The notes under the pieces: generated by a model
The model's input: only the letters and a program-made list of their open reading frames with translations
Database searches by the model: none
What the model was told of the DNA's origin: nothing
Part shown: positions 14,413 to 19,397 of the stretch, piece after piece
How positions within the stretch are numbered: position 1 is the first letter of the stretch
How the letters are laid out: the number at the start of each line of letters is the position of its first letter
Made by a program: the position numbers and the translations under genes
NCBI GenBank assembly: GCA_015067375.1
Contig: SVMQ01000010.1
Span: 1-19,397, forward strand
Reading direction: 5' to 3'
DNA from: Oscillospiraceae bacterium
GTDB taxonomy: Bacteria > Bacillota > Clostridia > Oscillospirales > Ruminococcaceae
Length of the DNA: 19,397 bases

Positions 14413-16509
14413 ATGAAAAAGAAGATACTTGCTTTATTCTGTGCAGCCGCAATGCTGCTTGCATCGGGATGCTCAGGCAACGAGAGCGCCAACAGCGCAC
14501 AGACATCCGCGACCACATCCGCCACCTCTTCCGCTGTCAGCGAAAGCATCACAGAGGAGGAGATACTGGACAGCCTGAATAACGGCATAGTGATAGACGA
14601 GGTGAGCGGAAACGTATATAAGACCGAGCGCAACGCAAATCCCATCTCCAACAGTATATTCTGCGCCGACCCGACAGCTGTGGAGTATGAGGGCAGACTG
14701 TATGTCTACGGCACGAATGACACTCAGCAGGCTGAACAGGACACCGTAAACGACTACGACCAGATAAAGTCGCTGGTGGTATTCTCCACTGACGACATGG
14801 TGAACTGGATATATCACGGCAGGATAGAAACGGGCGAGATAGCGCCTTGGATAGCAAACTCATGGGCGCCCTCCATCGCTTCACGCGTGGAGGAGGACGG
14901 TCTGACGCATTTCTATCTCTACTTCTCCAACAACGGCTCGGGCGTGGGCGTGATAACCTCCACAGACCCCGTTACAGGCTGGACTGACCCTCTCGGCGCT
15001 CCGCTTATCTATCAGGGTATGGATGGACTTGAAAACTGCCCTGCACCGTTTGACCCCGGTGTATGCATAGACGAAAACGGAACAGGCTGGCTCTCATTCG
15101 GCGGCGGCACACCTGCATCAGGTGCGGCAGTACATACGAATATCCCCAAGGTAGTAAAGCTTGGCGCGGATATGCTGTCCTTTGACAGCGAGTTCGTTTC
15201 TATCGACGCGCCTTACTTCTTCGAAGCTAGCGAGCTGAACTATATCGACGGTACATATTACTATACCTACAGCACCGACTGGCAGACGCGCGGCGCGGGC
15301 TGGGACTACGAGGGCATATCCGCTCCCCCTACCTGCAGCATGGCTTATCTCACCACAAAAACTCCCCTTGACGCTGACAGCTGGGAGTACAGAGGCGCGT
15401 ATTTCTATAACTCGGGACAGAATGAAAAGGGCGAGTCTGGTCTGCGCTGGGGCAACAACCACACTCATTTCTGCGAGTATCAGGGTACTAACTACATCCT
15501 CCACCACACTCTGCTTTTAGAGGAGCTTATGGGTGGCACAGCAGGCTTCCGCAGCCTGATGGTGGATTACCTGCCGATGGACGCCACTACAGGCGAGATA
15601 CCCATCACTGCCGCTTCAAGAAAGGGCGTAGCACAGATAAAGCTGCTTGACCCTTATACCGAAAACAGCGGCGCCACGATGTTCACCTCTGCCGATATCG
15701 GCTACACACAGGGCGCTCACCCTGCCGCAAAGAGCCTTGCCGACGGCGCATGGATATATGTAAGAGGCGCTGACCTCGGCTACGGCGCTTCCACATTCAC
15801 GGCTGAAGTCAAGGGCAAGGGACGCATCGAGGTACGTCTTGACGATATCACAAGCGAAGCGGTCGCATTTATCGAATTCGACAACGCCGATTATGCAAAG
15901 GTGCGCTCAACGGAATTCAAGCAGTTTGACGGTAGAAATCACAACATCTACTTTGTATTCTCTGGCAAGGATATCGAACTGAAAACATGGCAGTTTACCA
16001 AGGGAGAGGACGCGCTCCGTCCCGAGGAGGATATATCCGTCACTGAGACCGAATATGCAACTCTCGTTATCTCTGCACAGGCAGAAAACCCAGGTCCCAG
16101 CCCCTCTGCAGTACTTGAAATGACAAAGGACGGCGAATATTCCGTAAAGTCCTCCGCTTTCGCCAAGGAGAGCGAGATGCTGAATCTCGGCTTCATCAAT
16201 CAGGATAAGGAAGCTACCTACAAGGTATATGTAAAGTCGCTCGGTCTTGAAACAGAAAACGGCATCATAGAGATCCCTGTCGATATCGAGCTTGACCCCA
16301 CCAGCAACACGAAGAACGGTCTTGAAAACGGCTGGAAGGGTGCTGAGATAGGTTCAGTCATCTATGGCACAGAGGAATGCGGTCTTGTTGCCGCCGAAAC
16401 AACGATAAGCTGGATAGGCTATCGTATGGCGCTCATTATAAACGGTGAGGAAGTCCCCTATACTTCTGTGACCTATAACCTCACGATAAGCGGTCTTACA
16501 TTCGAATAA
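14413..16509 (+). CDS. Lipoprotein GH43 glycosidase with CBM6-like module
   Basis: From the ATG at 14413 the protein has 698 residues. The signal peptide ends in LASGC, lipidated at Cys20, followed by a Ser/Thr/Ala linker. Residues about 75-400 form a five-bladed-propeller GH43-like domain: Asp86 in CADPTAV (likely general base), Asp214 in FDPGVCID (pKa modulator) and Glu271 in FEASEL (likely general acid). Residues about 420-530 resemble a family 6 carbohydrate-binding module. Residues about 545-698 form a beta-rich C-terminal region I cannot assign. GH43 enzymes with CBM6 usually act on arabinoxylan or xylo-oligosaccharides as arabinofuranosidases or xylosidases; the exact substrate cannot be read from sequence. 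It is divergent from the regulator and converges on a CE1-type esterase. Confidence 0.9.
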   Translation: MKKKILALFCAAAMLLASGCSGNESANSAQTSATTSATSSAVSESITEEEILDSLNNGIVIDEVSGNVYKTERNANPISNSIFCADPTAVEYEGRLYVYGTNDTQQAEQDTVNDYDQIKSLVVFSTDDMVNWIYHGRIETGEIAPWIANSWAPSIASRVEEDGLTHFYLYFSNNGSGVGVITSTDPVTGWTDPLGAPLIYQGMDGLENCPAPFDPGVCIDENGTGWLSFGGGTPASGAAVHTNIPKVVKLGADMLSFDSEFVSIDAPYFFEASELNYIDGTYYYTYSTDWQTRGAGWDYEGISAPPTCSMAYLTTKTPLDADSWEYRGAYFYNSGQNEKGESGLRWGNNHTHFCEYQGTNYILHHTLLLEELMGGTAGFRSLMVDYLPMDATTGEIPITAASRKGVAQIKLLDPYTENSGATMFTSADIGYTQGAHPAAKSLADGAWIYVRGADLGYGASTFTAEVKGKGRIEVRLDDITSEAVAFIEFDNADYAKVRSTEFKQFDGRNHNIYFVFSGKDIELKTWQFTKGEDALRPEEDISVTETEYATLVISAQAENPGPSPSAVLEMTKDGEYSVKSSAFAKESEMLNLGFINQDKEATYKVYVKSLGLETENGIIEIPVDIELDPTSNTKNGLENGWKGAEIGSVIYGTEECGLVAAETTISWIGYRMALIINGEEVPYTSVTYNLTISGLTFE

Positions 16510-16515
16510 CAAAAT

Positions 16516-16554
16516 GCGGCAGGGAATCTACCCTGCCGCTCGTTATTTTCTTTT
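16516..16554 (+). terminator. Intrinsic terminator between GH43 and esterase genes
   Basis: A perfect 9-bp stem (GCGGCAGGG, loop AATCTA, CCCTGCCGC; 16516-16539) is followed by a T-rich tract (TTATTTTCTTTT). It starts 6 nt after the GH43 stop. In the opposite direction only a short T-run (ATTTTG) follows, but it may also serve the convergent esterase gene. Confidence 0.85.
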
Positions 16555-16577
16555 ATGCTCACATATACAGCAAATAT

Positions 16578-17576
16578 TTATCTGTCTTTGAAGATCATAC
16601 GACAGAAGTTATACAGATGCGGCTTCACGCTGGTGTGGTCGTGATCTGTACCCGACATCTCATGCCATAGATGCTCAGTGTTATTTGCCGTAAGCGTTTC
16701 GTGATATGAACTCGGATAAGTGCCGACGACTCCATCGGTATTTGAGGCGCTTATCAGCAGAAGATACGGCGCATCCTGATCAAACTTCATCTCCTCTGCA
16801 GTCATCTGCCCCGGATGGTCGGGAGAGCCTGCAACAGCAGTAAGCCCCGGGGCAGGTGCTACCGCACCGATATATCCAAATCGGTCAGGAAGCTGAAAGC
16901 CGATAAAGAGAGATTCTCTTCCGCCCATGGAAAAACCAGTGATGGCAGTGTTCTCTCTTCCCTTTGCCACAGAAAAATTGTTTTCGATAAACGGCATAAG
17001 GTCAGTCGTCAGATCATTGATGAAATTGTCATAGCACAAGGAATTCTTCAGGTTCATACCATTGCAGGCTGCAAGCTCCTTGCTGCAGAAGATATACGGG
17101 CATACTATCACCATCTCCTCAGCCTCGCCGCTTGCATAAAGGTTTGAAAGCATATCGCTGATATCAACTATATCCCTTGCCATCCAATCCTCATTGTCAT
17201 AATAACCATGCAGGATATACAACACAGGGTACTCCTTGTCCTCTGAATAATTCGGAGGCAGCAGCACATTCACCTTTGTATCTCTTTGCGCGGTGCGGGA
17301 AAAATAAGTGTGTTTCTGAAACTCAGAGTATACCGCTCCGCCCTGTGTATCGAAAGCGCCCTCGGGCGGCAGCTCAACTAACATATCCTTATACTTCTCC
17401 ATATACGATATCTCCTCTTCGATATTTTCAGTCTCCGCAAATGCGGTCGTTGTGTCCGCAACAGCTGCAGATACCTCAGTGTGCTGCATACTCTTTGCAG
17501 TGCTGCTTCCTGAGCAACCCGCCAATGCGGCAGAGGCTAATGCCAGCAAAACGGCTGCTGCGTTTTTTGTAGTCAT
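16578..17576 (-). CDS. Lipoprotein CE1-type esterase (feruloyl/acetylxylan esterase-like)
   Basis: From the ATG at 17576 the protein has 332 residues. The upstream ATGs at 17606 and 17585 precede or abut the AGGAGG site and are rejected. The signal peptide ends in LAGC, lipidated at Cys21. The alpha/beta-hydrolase shows the oxyanion motif YILHGYYDNEDW (120-131), nucleophile Ser216 in GFSMGG, probable acid Asp281 in NTDGVVG, and probable His312 in a DHDHTSVKPHLYNF segment that parallels the HD-x-x-VWKP region of XynZ-type feruloyl esterases. Such enzymes release ferulic or acetyl groups from xylan, so the enzyme would act with the neighbouring GH43. Acetyl versus feruloyl specificity cannot be decided from sequence. 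Confidence 0.88.
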   Translation of the reverse strand: MTTKNAAAVLLALASAALAGCSGSSTAKSMQHTEVSAAVADTTTAFAETENIEEEISYMEKYKDMLVELPPEGAFDTQGGAVYSEFQKHTYFSRTAQRDTKVNVLLPPNYSEDKEYPVLYILHGYYDNEDWMARDIVDISDMLSNLYASGEAEEMVIVCPYIFCSKELAACNGMNLKNSLCYDNFINDLTTDLMPFIENNFSVAKGRENTAITGFSMGGRESLFIGFQLPDRFGYIGAVAPAPGLTAVAGSPDHPGQMTAEEMKFDQDAPYLLLISASNTDGVVGTYPSSYHETLTANNTEHLWHEMSGTDHDHTSVKPHLYNFCRMIFKDR

Positions 17577-17585
17577 AAGCGCCAT

Positions 17586-17591
17586 CCTCCT
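17586..17591 (-). promoter_or_regulatory. Ribosome binding site fixing the esterase start at 17576
   Basis: AGGAGG on the minus strand lies 9 nt before the ATG at 17576 and directly abuts an in-frame ATG at 17585, which therefore cannot use it well. Confidence 0.8.
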
Positions 17592-17596
17592 GTTTA

Positions 17597-17625
17597 AATA
17601 TAACATATTTGCGCAAACATTTCAA
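17597..17625 (-). promoter_or_regulatory. Promoter of the esterase gene with palindrome in the spacer
   Basis: Minus strand: TTGAAA (17625-17620), 17-bp spacer, TATATT (17602-17597). The spacer carries the perfect palindrome TTTGCGCAAA (17608-17617), well placed for a repressor. The predicted start near 17590 would leave a very short leader that only just includes the ribosome site, so the exact promoter is uncertain. Confidence 0.5.
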
Positions 17626-17669
17626 TCAGTTGCCACCAATAAATATCAACTCTCATAGACCGTGCGCAC

Positions 17670-17745
17670 TTATAGGATCCACGCTTATATACAGGAATTA
17701 CCCCCAGGCTTCGGCGTGGGGGTATTCCGTCTGCAATTTATAGGA
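17670..17745. repeat. Long palindrome bracketed by 8-bp direct repeats
   Basis: Bases 17694-17729 form a long inverted repeat: GGAATTACCCCCA on the left and TGGGGGTATTCC on the right, with one bulged T, an inner GGC-TTCG-GCG segment and one mismatch. The octamer TTATAGGA occurs on both sides, at 17670-17677 and 17738-17745. No T-run follows on either strand, so it is not a typical terminator. No transposase gene is present. It could be a small non-autonomous element or a remnant. Confidence 0.55.
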
Positions 17746-17763
17746 GTTCACTTGAAGCTGTAA

Positions 17764-18363
17764 TTATTTCTTCCTGCTGGCGTACAGCATACCTGCAGCA
17801 GCGAATGCCGCACCAACAGCTGCTGCCGCGCCCTCTACACCTGTGTTGGGGTTTCCGCCTTCCACAGGAGCGGTAATATCCACAACAGGCTCCTCAACGG
17901 GCGTATCAACAACAGGCGCTTCATCAGATACTGTCAGTGTTTCCAGTGTGATGCCGTGACCCATGAAAGCAAGTCCTGCTATCTCAACGTGCTCTGCATG
18001 AGCCTCGGGGATAGTGAAGGTAATGGAAGTGGTATCAGGCTCGATAACGTAAGAGCTTCCGTCCTCGGAGGGTGTAAGCTCTGCAATGCCATCCACCAGC
18101 GGCCAGCCCGAATCATTTATCATCGGCTTGATGCACCAGTAGTTGTGACCATCCATATCCGCAAGGGACTGATCTACGGAATAGGTAACGGTAATGTACG
18201 CGCCGTCACGCACGCCGATAAATTCTGTCCCGGGAACGGTCTTGCTTGCGCTCCAGAAGATGTTGAGGTCTGTATTAAGATCGTAAGCGGACGCGCTGAA
18301 TGTGAGAGACGCTGCTGCAAATACACCTGCGGCAATGCCTGTAATAAGCTTTCTGAATTTCAT
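17764..18363 (-). CDS. Wall-anchored protein with a CBM-like domain and NPNTG anchor
   Basis: This is a 199-residue surface protein. Residues 1-26 are a signal peptide (cleavage after SASA). Residues about 30-146 are a beta-sandwich-like domain with conserved-looking aromatics (YWCIKP, GWPLVDG) and a closing HGITLETLTVS, the style of stand-alone or enzyme-linked carbohydrate-binding modules. Residues 147-170 are a Pro/Glu/Val linker. NPNTG (171-175) is followed by an Ala/Gly helix and RKK, a sortase-type sorting signal. There is no catalytic domain. Likely role: binding plant polysaccharide at the cell wall; the ligand is unknown. AAAGGA lies 9 nt upstream. It is divergent from a sugar ABC transporter gene and shares promoter motifs with it. 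Confidence 0.8.
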   Translation of the reverse strand: MKFRKLITGIAAGVFAAASLTFSASAYDLNTDLNIFWSASKTVPGTEFIGVRDGAYITVTYSVDQSLADMDGHNYWCIKPMINDSGWPLVDGIAELTPSEDGSSYVIEPDTTSITFTIPEAHAEHVEIAGLAFMGHGITLETLTVSDEAPVVDTPVEEPVVDITAPVEGGNPNTGVEGAAAAVGAAFAAAGMLYASRKK

Positions 18364-18371
18364 GATATCAG

Positions 18372-18412
18372 ATCCTTTCGTTCGTTTTTTCGGATATTCC
18401 GCTATCCTTTCG
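18372..18412 (-). repeat. Duplicated CGAAAGGAT in the leader of the wall-anchored gene
   Basis: On the minus strand CGAAAGGAT occurs twice, at 18412-18404 and 18380-18372. Only the second is spaced for translation of the ATG at 18363. Between them lies a 5-bp inverted repeat (GGATA/TATCC). The first copy has no start codon after it. Confidence 0.5.
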
Positions 18413-18420
18413 GTAGTTAA

Positions 18421-18452
18421 ATGATATCACAAATTTTTTCCTGCAAATATCA
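18421..18452 (-). promoter_or_regulatory. Probable promoter of the wall-anchored protein
   Basis: Minus strand: TGATATTTGCAG (18452-18441) with a TATCAT -10 (18426-18421), 17 bp from a weak TATTTG -35. The same layout is found in the divergent promoter at 18549-18580. Confidence 0.45.
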
Positions 18453-18540
18453 GAAACGCGCTGTTTTTGTCATGATTTTTCGTTGATTTTCAGCCGATTT
18501 CACACAAACTGAGATTAGGCGAAATTTATGACATCAAATG

Positions 18541-18550
18541 CACGATCGTG
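18541..18550. promoter_or_regulatory. Perfect palindrome, candidate operator
   Basis: CACGATCGTG is a perfect 10-bp palindrome about midway between the two divergent genes and immediately upstream of the probable promoter of the solute-binding protein gene. A LacI- or AraC-type regulator could bind here; nothing identifies which. Confidence 0.35.
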
Positions 18551-18580
18551 ATATTTTCACACCGATTTTTGGTGTATCAT
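18549..18580 (+). promoter_or_regulatory. Probable promoter of the sugar-binding lipoprotein
   Basis: TGATATTTTCAC at 18549-18560 is followed by a TATCAT -10 at 18575-18580. A short inverted repeat (ACACC, 7-nt loop, GGTGT, 18559-18575) covers the spacer and could be an operator. The -35 is weak. Confidence 0.45.
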
Positions 18581-18627
18581 AAGATCACTGAAACGAACAA
18601 AACCAAAACGAAAGGACGGATCACTAT

Positions 18628-19397
18628 ATGAAAACATTCAAGAAAACCATCGCAGCAGCACTTGCGATATCCTGCATCATGACGACCACTGCCTGCGGCG
18701 GCGACAGCACTGCAAGCAGCGCCGTCAGCGGTACATCAGGTACACCTGCAACTACGACCAAAGCAACTATGAACGAGGAGGACGCATCCAAGGTAGCCGA
18801 GATCGACATCGGCGCTGAGAAGCTGGAAAACGGCACAGTAAAGTTCCTCTCCTCCTGGGATATCAATCCTGCAGAGGGAAATCCTGTCCCCGTATCTCTT
18901 GAAATGTTCCAGACCCAGTACGGCGGCAGCATAGAGCTTATCCACACCACCTGGGACGATCGCTATACAAAGCTTGCAACTCTTGTACAGGCGGATGACT
19001 CCCCCGATATGTTCAGTGCAGCAGATATGGACGTATTCCCCAAAGGCGCGATCAACGGTATGTTCCAGCCGCTGGATGATTATGTTGATTTTGAATCCGA
19101 GCTGTGGGCGCCCATGAGCGCGGTAAACGAGCAGTTTGCATTTAACGGCAAGCACTATGTAGGCGCATACGACACCGATTCTCAGTGCGTTATGTTCTAC
19201 AATAAGAATACGATCGCCGAAAACGGTCTGCCTGACCCTGTGGAGCTTCTGAACGAGGGAAACTGGACATGGGATACCTTCAACGACATGATGATGCAGT
19301 TCTGTGACAGGGATCAGGGCAAGTTTGCAGTGGACGGCTGGTGGTTCGAGGGCGCATTCTCGCTCACCACAGGCTACCCCTACATAGGCATGAACGA
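18628..19397 (+). CDS. Sugar ABC transporter solute-binding lipoprotein, C-terminus cut
   Basis: The frame is open from the ATG at 18628 to the window end, giving 256 residues without a stop. The signal peptide ends in TTTACG, lipidated at Cys23, and is followed by a Ser/Thr/Gly linker. The mature part fits the family 1 extracellular solute-binding proteins: VKFLSSWDINP start, WDDRYTKLATLVQADDSPDMF, and the typical YNKNTIAENGLPDP followed by NWTWDTFNDMM. It should capture an oligosaccharide outside the cell and pass it to membrane permeases that probably follow beyond the window. AAAGGA is 11 nt upstream, a slightly long spacing. The ligand is probably a hemicellulose oligosaccharide, judged only from its neighbours. 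Confidence 0.92.
   Translation, partial: MKTFKKTIAAALAISCIMTTTACGGDSTASSAVSGTSGTPATTTKATMNEEDASKVAEIDIGAEKLENGTVKFLSSWDINPAEGNPVPVSLEMFQTQYGGSIELIHTTWDDRYTKLATLVQADDSPDMFSAADMDVFPKGAINGMFQPLDDYVDFESELWAPMSAVNEQFAFNGKHYVGAYDTDSQCVMFYNKNTIAENGLPDPVELLNEGNWTWDTFNDMMMQFCDRDQGKFAVDGWWFEGAFSLTTGYPYIGMN

Noticed and set aside
17694..17729. Terminator for the wall-anchored protein gene
   Set aside because: The hairpin is strong, but no T-run follows on the minus strand. It is recorded as a palindrome or possible element remnant instead.
18585..18602. Catabolite-responsive (cre) site near the start of the sugar-binding protein transcript
   Set aside because: The A/C-rich TGAAACGAAC sequence is offset by one base from the cre consensus and lacks its symmetry.

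Overview
The window looks like chromosomal DNA from a Gram-positive, fibre-degrading gut or rumen clostridium. A Ruminococcus-type member of the Oscillospiraceae is the best guess. The reasons are strong AGGAGG-type ribosome binding sites, sigma-A promoters, several lipoproteins, a sortase-like NPNTG wall anchor, hemicellulose enzymes and a type VII secretion (T7SS) locus of Firmicutes type. The genus is inferred from gene content and was not tested by a search.

Left two thirds (about 571-11923, minus strand): one tightly packed nine-gene T7SS-like operon. A near-perfect promoter (TTGACA-N18-TATAAT, 11894-11923) precedes, in transcription order, a YukD/EsaB ubiquitin-fold protein, a 1534-residue EssC ATPase, a WXG100 protein with a YxxxD tail, a coiled-coil protein, a 622-residue membrane-active or secreted candidate effector with a helical LXG-like N-terminus, a TPR protein, two more WXG100 proteins, and a signal peptide-VWA-TM-FHA protein. 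All intergenic gaps are between 4 and 54 nt. No EsaA, EssA or EssB homologue is recognisable. The VWA-FHA and TPR proteins occupy the places where such components might be expected, so this may be a divergent or minimal T7SS. A separate small lipoprotein gene, cut by the window start, lies downstream (1-411) with its own extended -10 promoter.

Right third (about 12107-19397): a plant cell wall (xylan/arabinoxylan-type) utilisation region. A three-part regulator (LacI-type sugar-binding sensor, degenerate GGDEF-like domain, AraC HTH) is divergent from a lipoprotein GH43 glycosidase with a CBM6-like module. The GH43 gene converges, across a shared hairpin terminator, on a lipoprotein CE1-type (feruloyl/acetylxylan) esterase. 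Next come an isolated long palindrome, an NPNTG-anchored protein resembling a stand-alone carbohydrate-binding module, and, divergent from it, the start of a sugar ABC transporter solute-binding lipoprotein that runs off the right edge. A plausible scheme is that the surface enzymes trim decorated xylan, the wall-anchored module holds the polymer, the ABC transporter imports the oligosaccharides, and the hybrid regulator senses them. A 12-bp motif is shared by three of the promoters in this region.
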